A program made the position numbers and the translations under genes. From positions 2,247,001 to 2,311,000 of the forward strand of contig OX327697.1 in the NCBI GenBank assembly GCA_946807835.1: a stretch of DNA of 64,000 nt. Reading direction: 5' to 3'. The notes under the pieces are model-generated. The model saw nothing but the letters and a program-made list of their open reading frames with translations, had not been told where the DNA came from and did not search any database. The stretch comes from Ailanthus altissimus (lineage: Eukaryota; Streptophyta; Magnoliopsida; Sapindales; Simaroubaceae). How positions within the stretch are numbered: the stretch's first letter is position 1; every line of letters begins with the position of its first letter. Shown one piece after another: positions 1-12,764 of the stretch.

Positions 1-2
1 GC

Positions 3-953
3 ATAATCATATCCCTGCTATCTATCACAGCTCGACATCCAGAAGCATCAGAAGCGGGATTCGAGGCATTATCTTTTATCATGTCTGAGGGAGCTCACCT
101 GTTGCCTTCAAATTTTGTTGTGTGTGTGGATGCAGCAAGGCAGTTTGCTGAGTCTCGAGTTGGCGAGGCTGATAGATCTGTTTCTGCCCTAGAATTGATG
201 GGCAGCTCTGTTGATTGTCTAGTCAGATGGTCATCTGAGGCGAAAAATGCAGTGGGAGAGGAGGCTGCTTTGCAATTAAGCCAAGATATTGGGGAGATGT
301 GGCTGAGGCTGGTTCAGGGACTGAAGAAAGTTTGTTTGGACCAAAGAGAACAAGTGAGGAACCACGCTACTTTGGTGTTACAGAGATCTTTGGCAGCGGC
401 AGATGGGATTCACCTTCCAAATGCCTTGTGGTTCCAGTGCTTTGATATGATGATATTCCCACTGCTCGATGATTTATTAGAAATTGCGCAGGGTAACTCT
501 CCAAAGGATTACCGGAACATAGAGGGAACACTTGTTCTGGCCTTGAAATTAATGTCAAAAGCATTCTTACAGGTACTGGAGGATCTCTCACAGCAGCCAT
601 CCTTCTGTAAACTTTGGCTAGGGGTTCTTAACCATATGGACAGATATATGAAACTAACACTCCGAGGGAAGCGTTCTGATAAGATCCATGAATTAATTCC
701 TGAGCTTCTGAAGAACAACCTGCTCGTGATGAAGACGACTGGCATTCTCCTCCCTACTGATGATATTGGTGGGGATAGCTTTTGGCAGCTGACGTGGTTG
801 CATGTGAAGAAAATTTCCCCAACTTTGCAATCAGAAGTTTTCCCTGATGATGAATTGGAACAAATGAAAGCAAAGCTCGTAGAAACCAGGGGATCCCCTC
901 CACCTGGTGGGTCTGTAGTTGTTCCATCAGTTGAAAAGACAGCATGCAGATAA
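3..953 (+). CDS. GNL1: GNOM-family ARF guanine-nucleotide exchange factor, C-terminal part (5' partial)
   Basis: The frame is open from base 3, so the true start lies upstream of the window. About 316 codons are visible and end at TAA 951-953. The protein is the HEAT-like C-terminal (HDS) region of plant GNOM/GNL1 large ARF-GEFs, with family landmarks such as ITARHPEASEAGFEA, CVDAARQFAESR, FCKLWLGVL and LTWLHV. The catalytic Sec7 domain lies outside the window. The family activates ARF GTPases for COPI budding at the Golgi and, for GNOM, for endosomal recycling. GNL1 is preferred over GNOM because the neighbours (VTI, DUF1997, PLDRP1-like) match the Arabidopsis GNL1 locus At5g39500 as I recall it. 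The short tail ending in TACR differs from the GNOM tail. No intron is seen in this part. Confidence 0.9.
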   Translation: MIISLLSITARHPEASEAGFEALSFIMSEGAHLLPSNFVVCVDAARQFAESRVGEADRSVSALELMGSSVDCLVRWSSEAKNAVGEEAALQLSQDIGEMWLRLVQGLKKVCLDQREQVRNHATLVLQRSLAAADGIHLPNALWFQCFDMMIFPLLDDLLEIAQGNSPKDYRNIEGTLVLALKLMSKAFLQVLEDLSQQPSFCKLWLGVLNHMDRYMKLTLRGKRSDKIHELIPELLKNNLLVMKTTGILLPTDDIGGDSFWQLTWLHVKKISPTLQSEVFPDDELEQMKAKLVETRGSPPPGGSVVVPSVEKTACR

Positions 954-1875
954 ACTTTTTGTCTAGGAGAATTTCTCTGCCTGCGAAATGTAGATGGCCT
1001 TTAGTGATTTAACCTCATTGATTTGGCCGAGTTTCCCTACACCAGTTGTTAAGTAAACCGGTCTTCTGTGTTCTGGCCGTTGATGTTTATATCTGCAAAT
1101 CTTCCAGGCTTCAATGACTAGAGGTATTGCAATGATTCAAGCCATGATGAAGAAGAAAATCGAACACCCAGAAGCAAGTTTGATAGTTTGAGCATCTCAT
1201 TTTTGCAGGAGTTTCTGCTGCTGCATTTTTCCTATAGAGTTGTGTAGTGCCCCTATTTGGTTTTTACAAGGGATCCAAGTAAGACCCCTTCATAAATTTT
1301 GTACTTTGGGTATTAATCTTTTGTACCCAAACCAAACCCTATGAAAAAAATTGCACCATTTACTTTGTATACACGGCGTTGATACAGAGATTTTAGTTAT
1401 TATTTCTTGGAGAGAAATGTCATTAGGCATAGGTGATTATTATTAGTAACACAGTTACATGCTTTTATTCGTGGAGACAAGTTGATGCTTTCATAGTAGC
1501 GCCATTACTACCATGGAATATTAAGATTAGATTCTTACATTCTCAATTTTTTTTTAAAACAAAATCTATAAATGCTTTTGCTATTAGATTTGAATATTGT
1601 TTTTGAATTTATAAAATTATAGTGAACTTGATTTTTTTTAGAAACAAAAATCAAGATTATATTGTATTTGTTTATAATTAAATTTATTCTTTATTTCATA
1701 AAATATAATTAAAATCCCTCATTACCTCAATATAAAAAGGTTTGAATTTTAGACCTTTAATATCATTTTGGGAGATTTTACTATTTTTTTTTGTTTAAAA
1801 AAATTAAATTGGGATGAGAAATTTCATTGACGAAATATTAACTCTTTTTGCCTCTCCCTATTTTTATTTGAAAAG
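954..1875. other. ARF-GEF 3' UTR and downstream spacer
   Basis: The first few hundred bases after the stop are of mixed composition and probably form the 3' UTR. From about 1540 the sequence becomes very AT-rich and shows nothing recognisable up to the Copia LTR at 1876. Confidence 0.4.
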
Positions 1876-2041
1876 TGTTATAAATAAATAATGAAAAACA
1901 AGGGTTAAAGAATTTTAAAAATATTATAGTATTTATAGAAGTATTAAAAGTGAATAAATTATAAATGAGGTTATACACATATTTATGTGCCAAAGGGTGG
2001 AATCCATCAAGTTCCATTACCTCACTCATTGCTTAATAACA
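1876..2041 (-). repeat. Copia 3' LTR
   Basis: This is a 166-bp LTR. On the minus strand it starts TGTTATTAAGCAATGAG and ends TTTATTTATAACA. It aligns along its length with 7846-8033, with several indels. The shared landmark is the CCTCACTCA block near its high-coordinate end. Confidence 0.75.
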
Positions 2042-2289
2042 CTTTCTTTTGAATTTCACTATTTTTATTATATTTTATATTGTTAAGAAAAAAATTTAAT
2101 AAGACAAAACTTTTAAGTAAAAATAAAATATAAATTTATAATATATAGTGACAGTGAACGTGCTCAAATAATGTCTCATCAAAATCTTGCCAGTAAAATT
2201 TAGTGAAATAAAATATAGTCGAAAGTAAAAAAAAAAAAAGGAAAGTGCACGTTTGTAATAGAAATAATTTTTCTTTTGGAAGAATGCAC

Positions 2290-3270
2290 TCCCCCTGATT
2301 AAGTGCTCCCTGTGATTAAGGCTTTACATTGCATGTTTTTCAAATTGTTAAGTCGATATATGTCAATCTTGTAAATTAATTCCTCAAAAATTGGCATTGA
2401 CAAAGATTTCAGTGAATAGGTCTGCAAAATTACTGTTAGAGCGTATCTATTTTAAAATCAATTTTTTTACTTTACTATAACTTATGAGTGCAATTTTTTT
2501 TAAAGAAATATGTATTATTTGAATTTCTTTGATGTATATGTTTCTAACTTGAGTAATACAAATAACATTGTTTTCATATATTTTAATTAAAATATTTGTT
2601 GCAGAAGGTAAACTGCATGTACTGTAAATGTGATGAATGATAGATCACAACCAAATGATTTCATACTTGATTCTTGTAGTATGAGAATCTCAGAGTGATT
2701 TAAGAAATGGCAACTAAGGTTTACTTTGAGGATCGCCATGAGATTGTTGTATTATTGTAAGTAAAAATATATTTTGTTTACGAGTTTATAGGGATCAGAT
2801 AAGTTTTCAACATCAATAGACTTATTACAAAAGATATGTTCGATCTAATGTATTAAATTAGATATAATAAAGTATCAATTGCATTTAGACATGGTATTTC
2901 TGGACTAAGTATTTTCTCATCATTTTTCTTAAGATGGATGGATGGATTCTTTTTAGGATTAAGAGACTGAATAATCACAGGGTACTTAAAAGATGAACTT
3001 GATCCATATTGAATCTTTTTATAATCTTTTCAGTATAAGTAAATTGATGGATAAAAACTTGGTTTGATTTGTGCTCAATCTGTAGGATGAGTCAATATTT
3101 AGTCTTTTCCAAGTCTTGCATTTCAAATTTTCTTTTTAAGTATTTTGCAATCTTGAGGAGCTTTTCAGGAGTCCCGATCAGATTTATATCATCCACATAT
3201 ACAACTACAATGGCAAACCCAGAATCTAACTTCTTTATGAATACACGTGGATATATTGGGTAATTAATCC
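2290..3270 (-). pseudogene. Copia reverse transcriptase / RNase H remnant
   Basis: Read on the minus strand, 3230-3100 encodes the RT active-site segment VVVYVDDINLIGTPEKLLK. It continues to a block resembling FEMQDLEKTKY and, near 2990-2900, the spacer typical of Copia RT-RNase H linkers. Stops and frame changes break it repeatedly. Nearer 2400 an ADLFTE-like block matches the usual C-terminal ADLFTK motif of Copia polyproteins. There is no functional product. Confidence 0.75.
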
Positions 3271-3949
3271 TTTATCGTATATTTGTTTAGGCGGTTGTAT
3301 GTAATGCGCCCAAATTATTTTGATTCATACAAAAATCTTTATAGTTTAGTTGAATACAAATTACGATTACATACTTTAGGCTTGTTGAATCATTTAAAAT
3401 TTTTTATGTGAATATCTGTGTCAAGTGACCTATACAAGTAAGCCGTCATTACATTCATAAGATGCATGCATATCAAGCTATTTTGAGACTAACAAGTTTA
3501 TCAAAACTTGAAATATAATTATGTTCATCATAGAGGAATAAGTTTCATCATAGAGGAATAATTTTCATCATAATCAATACTAGGTTTCTGTGAGAAACGT
3601 TAAGCAACGAATCTTATTTTGTATCTCATGACCTCATTGTTTTTGTTACGTTTTCTTACCAAAAAAATCCTTTATATCCTATGGTTTGACATTTTTGAGT
3701 GTCCGGACTATAGGTCCAAATATTTCACGCTTGACTATGAAAGTCAATTATGCTTAAATTGCTTCTTTTCATTAGAGCCAGTCATGTCTTTATTTGTATT
3801 TATCAATAATTTGTAACTCAAAATCATCATTCATAATTTCAGTAGCAACTGAAAATGAAAATACATCATTGAAAATTATTTCATCACGTTTTCACATTTC
3901 TATTACATAAGCATAATTTGTATAATTTTCTTTATTTTGAATTCTTATG

Positions 3950-4110
3950 CCTCTTTTAGGGCTAATGTCTTTTTTTAGACTTATATCTCTTTAGGAAATT
4001 ATATCTTTTCAAGGACTTTTGTCTCTTCAAGAACTTATGTCTTTTTGAGGATTTGTATCTTTTTAGGGACTTATGTCTCTTCAGGAACTTTTATTTCTTT
4101 AGAGACTATT
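3950..4110 (-). repeat. Short-period minisatellite inside the Copia element
   Basis: About eight imperfect copies of a unit of roughly 20 bp resembling gacttatgtctctttagg lie in tandem. On the minus strand the repeat would encode Lys/Arg-rich repeats, but surrounding frames are broken. Confidence 0.65.
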
Positions 4111-4119
4111 AATTCTTCT

Positions 4120-4880
4120 GATGTTAGTGATCCGCCCACACTAGTGTAGTATTTACAATTCGCTTAGGATAACCACTAGTTACTATAAGAGAGTATCAAG
4201 GGTAGAGCTGCTCCACCCGGGGTAGAGCTGCTCCACTCGAAGCAGAGGCCCGACGTTTTGATCCGTTACAGATCAGCTCGAAAATACCCCCTTCCATTAT
4301 GATAGGGGTGGATGGTAGGGTTAGAACAAGCATAATTGCTTGAACGGTTAGAAGTGGGCCGACTATCTTCCAACAATATATATATAATAGATATTCGGCA
4401 TTTAATGATATAGTCTAGTTTTAGACTCAAGCTTTAGAGAACGTGGATTTTACTAGCTCGAGCATAATTTTCAATAGGATCCTAATTTTTCACTTTCTTT
4501 TTTCGTAGAACAATATTCTTTAAACTAAATGGTCTACTATACTTCTAGCTTGTAACAAACAATTCTTTAGCTACTTATTATTAGATTGTTTTACAGGAAC
4601 AATCACCAAGACTTATGTATTGGTAGATAGTATATACGGCTTAGTTATTTTTTTATGTATATATAAATACATATAGTAATTTATTTGTAATTTTTTAAAG
4701 ATTAAGTCTACCATGCTTCTGGCGTGTAACAGGTGATTCTTTAGATACTTATTGATTAGATTGCTCTACAGGAACAATCACCGAGGCTTATGTATTGGTA
4801 AATAGTATATACGGCTTAGTTACTTTTGATGTATATATAAATACATATAGTAATTTATTTGTAATTTTTAAAAGATGAAC
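4120..4880. repeat. Unclassified insertion with tandem duplications inside the Copia element
   Basis: This block lies between the RT and integrase remnants and is more GC-rich at its start than the Copia sequence around it. It contains a short direct repeat (gtagagctgctccac, twice near 4203-4238). It also holds two tandem units of about 174 bp (roughly 4527-4700 and 4701-4877) that share ttacaggaacaatcacc-like and tatacggcttagtta segments. No ORF or clear terminal repeats were found. It may be an LTR or non-autonomous element fragment. Confidence 0.5.
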
Positions 4881-5493
4881 AATCCTTTATGCCTTATTTT
4901 ACACTAATTTGTATATAGTTCCAAATAAGACATAGTAGTTTTTTTTTCAAATAAAGTTCATGCTTTACTTCAGAAGATAATTATTTTTCCCTTAATGATG
5001 GAAAAACTATCTCATCAAAATGGCAATCTGTAAATCATGCGGTAAATATATCGCCCATCAGGGGTTCAAGATATCTTATAATTGATGATGAGTTAAAACC
5101 ACTATAAATTTTCAATCGATGTTGAGTTCTCATTTTAGTGTATTGTAGGGTAATATAATCATTAAGAATTTTACTAATTCATTTTTGTGTGAATATATGA
5201 CAAAATATTCTCCATCAATTCCCATTAATGACAATGATTGTTAAATAATTTAGATGTAAACTCATTAAACAAATGATTTTAATAAGGTAGCATGAAATTT
5301 TGCCTTTAATCTAATGATACATACTAGCAGTCTAGCAAATGTAGTATTTCATATAGACAGTAAACAAATATGTGACTATCATATATATGCATAAATTAAA
5401 ACAAAAAAATAATGAAAAATATTCACCTGATTAATGAATATGATTCGCAAATATATCATTAAATATTTTGTAAAAATGATGGAGATTCTAAAC

Positions 5494-5727
5494 TTATCTT
5501 AAAAAGGATGGTTTAATTACAAGTTTAATTTGTGAGCAAGTGGTACAAAAACTCTCATTAGATAACAGAATCTTTCGATTTTTTAATAGATGTCTATAAG
5601 AATTTTCAATGGTCTTATACATCATAGTTGATCTTAAATGACTAAGGCAGTTATGCCATAACATAAGTATTTTTGGATCACTAAACTTCTGGTTCATTAC
5701 TACATAGCTTTTAATTGAATAATACAA
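5494..5727 (-). pseudogene. Copia GAG-pre-integrase fragment
   Basis: A 77-codon open stretch carries the pre-integrase pattern LWHNCLSHL ... LLKN ... CTTCSQIKL ... KPS. This matches the zinc-binding His/Cys block ahead of Copia integrase (LWHxRLGH, CxxC). It lies in the order expected for a minus-strand element whose RT is at lower coordinates. The integrase core is not recognisable beside it. Confidence 0.75.
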
Positions 5728-7212
5728 ATTAGATGATGAGGCAGAAAGCTTTTCAAGTATGCATTTCTTATTTGAGATGTTAGAAGTAATGCAAATATAT
5801 GTGCATTTTTATTCAAAATCTCAATATAATATCCATTTCAGCAAATATCTTTAAAATTAAGCAGTTTCTTTTTCTTCTAGATTTGCCAATGTAAAAAGTT
5901 TCACTTATATATAACTTTGTTCCATTTACTAACAAGATTATTGCTCTTCTAAAGTTTTCAATTAGATTTTTAAAATTTTATATTATTTTTCTTTTAATAT
6001 TTTTTATTTCGAAAGATAATATATGTAATTGCACTATCATCTAAATAAGCATCCCAACTTTTTTAAAGTGAACAATTCTTTATTAAAAGTTATTTTTTAC
6101 GTAAAAGTTTATGATATATATCAATATAATAAAAGTCACATTTCATACAAAAATATATAATATAAAAATATTAATTAAAACTTAATAATTGATGTTGCCT
6201 TCTTTATCCCTAAAGAGATTGAAAATATTTATATAAGCAAGATTTTCATAATCTTAAGTCATCAATAAGATTTGTCTCCATATTCTATTCATCTACCTTG
6301 ATAGATGTCTCATAATACACCATATTAATAATAAATATTTTTCATGATACTTAAGGCATTTATTCTCTTGTTATTGTATTTATTTTGGTGTTTATGCCAT
6401 CTTATAGGATTCTCTCGTTCTTTGGTATTTTATAGTTATTATAAGGGTGATAGTCACACTATTTTCCTTATTCATAGTCACATCTAATTTTTTTATTAGT
6501 ATTTCTATTCACTTTTGAAAATGATTGAGAATCAGTTTGACGTAATCAATAATTTTTCAATAAGAGCTCATTATTTTATTCAATAAGTAGAAGACATGAG
6601 ATTAATTCTTAATATTGATGCTCATGAAATTATTACTGCAGAACAACATTAGAGGCATGAAAGATAAAATTTATTTTCTTTAAAATGCATTGTCTGGTAA
6701 TTTTCTCACCAGATAATTTCAGTTATAAGGTGACTGTGAATAAAGTAAAATTATATTCAACAATAATGTTAAGATCATATAATCTCAGATTTACCCACTC
6801 ATGTCTTATTCTATGGAGGAATACATCTTTCTAATGATCTTATATTTTTTATTTTTAAATTTTCTCAGAGAATTTACAAGTCCTATATCGTTAAATATTG
6901 AGCTTTTAGACTCTCATGTAGGTGATGACAGATGAAAATCATAACTCTCAACTTATCCTACAAGGACATATTATTTTCTTTTTCAATTATCTTTTCTAAA
7001 CCATTAGTTTAAAAGTGTATTTTAGCATCTAATACTCTTAATAGGTAATATTCAAAGGCATCAAATTGAGGAATTTATAAATTTATAAGAGATATTTTCA
7101 AGAGCTTTGAATATAAATAAGGGGATTAAATATGATGAAATATAAATATTATTCAACAAATTCATAATACAAAACATAAATATCAAAAGTAATGTTTAGA
7201 AGGCACGGCATT

Positions 7213-7440
7213 CTATATACATAAAATAATCATAATTAGGTGGTAAAACCTTCCATATATCAATAGTAATAAGGAGACATAATCTTTCATGTATTGATAA
7301 TAATAAGGAGGCATAACTTTATATAGATTAATAGTAATAGGAATGCATAATTCCATAATTGATAGTAATAAGGAGACATGACTTTCTATAAATTGATAGT
7401 AATAAGGATGCATTACCTTCTATATATTGATAGTAATTAG
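7213..7440 (-). repeat. Minisatellite of about five units
   Basis: About five imperfect tandem units of some 40-45 bp, each with a tgatagtaataaggag-like core followed by cataa/cattac and ttctata. The whole array is open on the minus strand and gives a repeated YYYQF/LLLSI-like peptide. It lies just inside the 5' LTR of the Copia element, where leader or gag sequence would be expected. Confidence 0.7.
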
Positions 7441-7845
7441 AAGAAAAAAAATTCAAAAAGTATGATATCAAACTTCAAGTTCTAATGTAGAACTTTAACC
7501 TGAAGTTCTAAATTAATGAGATTAATATTAGATCTTTAAGTTCTGACTTATTAATTTGTTGTGTAAGCTTTAGATTGTAGATAAAATATTCAAATTTAAA
7601 AAAATAGACATAATATAAATATGAGATAATTGATGCATAATATTATCTTTATTTTTTTATATAGAAGATCCAAATAGATGGCAACCACAACGCATATTCA
7701 TAAATATTAATTATATAATAATATAAATACAATACAAATAATAGTTGAATATAAATGAAACACTTAAAATAAAGAATGTAAAATAAAGTAAGTCAAAAAC
7801 TTAATATAAAAGTTATTGAACTTACTTGAAAATCGTGTTATAATG

Positions 7846-8033
7846 TGTTATAAATAAATAATAAAAAGCAATGGCTAAGAATAACTCAAATATTAAAAAA
7901 ACCTTTAAAAAATATTATAGCATTTATGAAAATATTAGAAATGAATGAATTACAAATGAGACTATATACATTTTTATAGACGAGGGGGATAAAATCTACC
8001 GACTTCCACCACCTCACTCACCGCCTCATAACA
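7846..8033 (-). repeat. Copia 5' LTR
   Basis: A 188-bp LTR that starts TGTTATGAGGCGGTGAG on the minus strand and ends TTTATTTATAACA. It is homologous to 1876-2041. No clear tRNA-iMet primer-binding site survives next to it, consistent with its decay. Confidence 0.75.
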
Positions 8034-9340
8034 AATACTTTTCTAGTTTAATTATCTTGCAAAGAACATTAGAGATCTTTGAAATATTTTTTTAAATGAT
8101 AATAGTATTAGTGATGATATCTTCATATATTCTAATTAAACAATTTTTTGTTTAAAACTTTCTTAATAAAATGCAAGAATAAACAAAAAAAAAAATCTGA
8201 ACCAAAAATATTGAATTGAACCGAACCAAACTAATTGGTTCGATTTAGTATTAAAGTATAAAAATTAATCAATTAATTTTTTTTATTTCAACCTCTCAAT
8301 AAATTTGATTTGATTCAATTTTTTTTAATTTGATTTTCAAAAATACTGAACCGAAATGAAAGGCATAAATAAAATTTTACACAATATTTTTATTTAAATT
8401 ATTTGGTAGATTTTAATTTTAATAGTTTTTAAATTTGTTTAGTTTGTAGACTTCAATTAATTTGGTGTTTAAAAGCCAATCGTCACTTTATTTATTTGGA
8501 TAGATTTTAATTTTAATATTTTTCTAACTTATTTAGTTCATAGACTTTCAATTAATTTAGTGCTTAAATTGATAGATACTTTATTTATTTAGATAAACTT
8601 TAATGTGAAATATTTTTTTCAAAATTTATTTAGTTTATAAATTTATATGAATTTAATGTTTAAAATTGACATAGAATTTTTTTTTATTTTATATAAATTT
8701 TATTTCTTTCATATATGATTTTAATCTTTTAAAAATTATTTATGAGACTAAATTGAACGGAACTAAATCAATTTAATACGACTTAATTTTCATACATAAT
8801 TAAATATAATTTAATTTTAAAAATAAAAATTTTAAATTTTTTTATTTCAATTTTAATTTTAAAAAATACCCAAGGTAAACACATTAAATAACTTATAAAA
8901 TTCTCTCATAATTCTTAAATAATATTCAATTAATAAATAAGTCAAATGGCATGATCGAATATGCCCCGCTTCCACAGACCAGAGCACGCGTAATCAACAC
9001 CCACCACACTTGTTACACGTGTCCCTTCTTCACACCTCAGCAGGTAACTTTATCCTTCACCCCCCGACACTCCGCTCCACGCACACGATCACTGTCGTTT
9101 CGATCATTTTCCAAACAAACAACATCAACATACGCGATTACAAAACAATCAATTCAACGAAAAATTGATTCTCCTTTCCGACGATCTTCGCAAATTCGGC
9201 TTTCTCCGAAACTTTCAGGTTCAACGTGCCGTTCAAAAGAACGAATTTTTTTTTTTTTTTAATTTTAAAATTCGTGTTTCGGGATTGAAAGTTTTAATTT
9301 GATTTAGATTCTTGAATTTTAGTGAACAGAATAAGAGAAA
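8034..9340. other. AT-rich spacer, then 5' region of the SNARE gene
   Basis: Bases 8034-8940 are very AT-rich. Around 8200-8360 there are runs of the gaaccgaacc / ggttcgattt type that recur near 41760-42010 in this window. From 8950 composition changes abruptly to mixed, C-rich leader-like sequence (CT-rich stretches, a T run at 9247), which is probably the promoter and 5' UTR of the SNARE gene. No convincing TATA box was found. Confidence 0.4.
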
Positions 9341-11521
9341 ATGAGCGGCGTGTTTGAAGGATACGAGCGACAGTACTGCGAGATTTCGGCGAATCTCTCG
9401 AAGAAGTGCACGGCAGCTGCTGCTCTCGATGGAGGTACATGTAAACTACTGAAAATTTGATTTTTTTTTTTTTGGTTAAGTAATGGAGCTCTGAAAATTT
9501 TGATTTTTGTGACATCATGTGTAATTATTTGCAGAGCAGAAGAAGCAAAAAGTTTCTGAAATTAAAATTGGACTCGATGAGGCCGAATCTTTGGTACAGT
9601 TTTTGATTTAAGGCAGTGTTTGGTTTGCGATCATGATTCAATTTGTAATTTCTTGTTTTTTTTTTAATTGTTTTTGAAGATTTTGTTAGATAAAAACGTG
9701 TGTAATTGATTTTTTTCTTAAAAAAATATGTATGTGAGTTTCTCCAACAAATCCCTATATTAGTCCAAAGTTTGAATTATTTTTTAAGGTCTTCTGATTC
9801 TCTGCCATTGTTAGAAAGGAAAATGTTTTGGAAATTTTACCTGTTGAGGAATGTTGGACTTTACTAGGAAAGGTGTTTTGGATATTAAGAATTTATTATA
9901 AAAAAAAATTTGTTTTGCTTTTTTGTTTTTTTAATAAAATGTTATCCCATTTTGTGTCTAATACCAACTTTGTTTTCACAGAGCTTTTGGTGTTCGAAAA
10001 CAGTGATCTAATTTAACATGAAATGTGTTTCTGGATATTGGGAAAATTTTAATTTTGGATTGTCAACCAAAATAGACTTGGGTTGCTTTAGTGGAGTTTG
10101 AGTTCTCTATGTGTTGTTATCCGTAATTGGTTGTGCTTGGCAGATTCGCAAAATGGACCTTGAAGCAAGAAGTTTACTGCCAAATGTCAAGGCCGTGCTT
10201 CTTGCTAAGTTAAGGGAATACAAATCAGATTTAAACAATCTGAAAAATGAAGTTAAAAGATTGGCATCTGGGAATTTGAATGCAGCTGCTCGGGACGAGT
10301 TGTTGGAATCCGGAAGGGCCGACACTTTGACGGTTTGTCTGATCCATCTAGCTTGTTTTTCCCAGTTTGGATAAGATGCTTATAATTTTCAAATGGAAAT
10401 ATTTAATGGTATTGGATCCAGGGAAAATGGTTAAAAATGGAATAATAGTTGAATCCAGATCGCTAATTTGATTTCATTTTTATGGATTACCCTTTGCCTG
10501 ATTTCATCCGGAAGGCAGCCAAAGGGTTCTCTGTTAACTTTTCTGTATATGCCAAGCATTGCAAGGATATAATAAGTTTGAAAATTTTCTTTTCATTCAT
10601 GCGTTGTTGCAAATGTTGGTTGTTTCATTTAGTGACTGATGAGGTAATTGAAAGTATTATCCTTTTTGCTTCTAGTATGTTCAATGGTAAACATGGTATT
10701 TCATCATTAAGGTGGCAGTCTACTAAAAAGTTTTATACTAATATGGTTGCTATCTTATTTTATTGGTTTATATCGTAACTGCTAGTCTTCGGCATTATCC
10801 TTACACGTGGAATGTTTGCACTGATTTCTCATGTAATAGGCTTCAGCTGATCAAAGATCAAGATTAATGATGTCAACAGAGAGGCTAAATCAGTCCAGTG
10901 ATAGAATTAAGGAAGGCAGAAGAACCATGTTGGAAACAGAGGAGCTTGGTGTTTCAATTCTTCAAGATTTGAGTTCCCAGCGACAGGCTCTTTTACATGC
11001 TCATAACACAGTATGTTTCTTTATTCATTTTATCCTACGGTTATAATGTCTTTGTTTTACTTATTTACATCCAGCATATTGTCACTTTTTAAACTTCAGT
11101 TATTAGTAATTCTTGAAATTGCCATATAATGGTGTTATGATTTTCCTTGCACAGAAAGATCAGTATGCCACCTCCTGTAGACCAATTTCTATTTTTTTTC
11201 TTCTTTGAAGAGAGAATAAATTTTCATCTAAACATTGTCTCTTTATATATGAAATATGTTTTATTTTTCCATTTCTAGCTGTAATGGGTTGGTTGTCAAA
11301 ACTTCACCTAGCAGTAAAACTAGTGAAATCATGCGCCACTGAATTTACCATTTCTTGTTCTCGTGTTGCAGCTTCATGGAGTGGATGATAATATTGGCAA
11401 AAGTAAGAGAGTTTTGACTTCCATGTCAAGGAGGATGAGCAGGAACAAGTGGATTGTTGGTGCCGTTATTGTTGTCCTTGTCATTGCTATCATCTTGATC
11501 TTGTACTTTAAACTTAAATAG
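9341..11521 (+). CDS. VTI13: Vesicle-transport v-SNARE, VTI13-like (Qb-SNARE), five exons
   Basis: Exons are 9341-9434, 9535-9593, 10144-10332, 10840-11010 and 11372-11521. All introns are GT-AG, the phases agree, and the product is 220 residues, normal for plant VTI1 proteins. The N-terminal three-helix domain starts MSGVFEGYERQYCE. The SNARE helix spans about 130-195 and has the central-layer Gln in DLSSQRQ. Residues 198-217 form one C-terminal membrane anchor followed by KLK. HGVDDNIGKSK and LNAAARDELLESG favour the VTI13 branch over VTI11/12. The family acts in trans-Golgi, prevacuolar and vacuolar membrane fusion as the Qb member of a SNARE complex. In Arabidopsis, VTI13 lies next to PME31, as it probably did here before transposon expansion. 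Confidence 0.95.
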
Positions 11522-12764
11522 CCAAGACCACACCCTAAAAGGATTAGTGGGTTTTCTCCAAACATTGAACTTTCAATTTTTTTTTTCCTTTTTACCATCG
11601 CATTTTTGGTTGCTGGTTCATTTTGTTGTCCTGCAATTGAGTGCTGTAAGAAAAGCTACGACATTAATGTCTAGTCTCTGTGGTTTCCTTCAATTCCAAT
11701 GAGTGTATTTAAGAATTCTGTTTGATATCTCTCAATGTTCTGTTGTGTATATTTGTGTCAGTAATGCCAAAAATTACAGTTGAGCATGTTTTGTAGTTAC
11801 AAGCAAACATGGGATGAAATTGGGCAAGAAGCATTTGAGATTTGACCTGGGGCTGGATTATTTCTAATCCAGTTGTTTCTGTGCCAATGAATGTTGCTCT
11901 ATGGTTGATGTGCAAAAGCTTCCAACCAAATCAGGTGAGTCGCCAATAACTGCTGCGAATTCTTTTTAAGATTAGAGATATGAGATTGGCCTCACAAGTG
12001 ACTGCTTCGAGTTCCCTTTGGGTTGATGGTCAGTCAAGTCACCAGTCAATAAATGCGGGGGGCTGAGCGTCGAAGTAGAAGATGGATAGGAATTTGAAGA
12101 ACTAATTAATCGGAAGAGAATAAAGATAAAAAGAGTCCCATTTTATGTCAAAATCAATCTTCATCAACAATGAAATTTGGAGTATATCTTTCATTTATAG
12201 TTTTTTGTTCCGATGGATCTCTCTAGCATTATGTCTATTATATGTTATTCCAGATCGATCATCTAGATAGTTCAAACTGGTAACAAAGTCTTTTGAAATA
12301 GTAACGTTCAGCACATAATTGTAGTAGAGCGAGTTTAATTTTTTATTTGCATGTCAGCCTTTAAGAATTTGTTTGTAAGGATTGTCACGTTCAATGTGGG
12401 TTTTCACTCAAGTAGTGAAGATGAACAATATTTGATCAAGTAAAAGAGCATATCTATTGGCCTTAAAGGACTTGCAAATATAAGTAGAAACGTCATCGAA
12501 TGATTTAATATTTTAGATTGATATCAAAGTGCTCTGATGTGATTTTAAGTTATTGTTTATGAAATTGGAAACGCCAGCAGTAAATTCATAATTCAAATAC
12601 CATCAACGTGTTCATAGATATTTATTAATCCTTCTCTTGAAAATAAAAGTTGCTTTTAGGATGAAGAGTGATATCAAGCAGTTAAATAGGATTATCATTC
12701 AAACAAAAAATCTCCATTAGTATTGTATAATATATATAAATTTTACGTTACCCATAACAACACA
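11522..12764. other. SNARE 3' UTR and spacer
   Basis: Probable 3' UTR up to about 11750, followed by ordinary unique-looking intergenic sequence. No gene, repeat or transposon was recognised before the tRNA. Confidence 0.35.

Larger units (their letters stand above)
1876..8033 (-). mobile_element. Degenerate Ty1/Copia LTR retrotransposon
   Basis: The outer borders are two related short LTRs with the inverted ends TGTTAT...ATAACA (1876-2041 and 7846-8033). Between them, on the minus strand, are a GAG-pre-integrase fragment near 5494-5727, a reverse-transcriptase fragment near 2880-3270 with the YVDD motif, an RNase H/C-terminal remnant near 2290-2600, and a G-rich end motif (ccccctgatt on the plus strand) near 2290. 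All reading frames are interrupted by stops and shifts, so the copy is old and immobile. The 5-bp flanks (aaaag and aatac) are not a clean target-site duplication. The element has gained minisatellite-like repeats and an internal insertion, listed separately. Confidence 0.8.

Noticed and set aside
7213..7440. CRISPR-like array
   Set aside because: Imperfect tandem minisatellite without constant spacers, in a plant genome.
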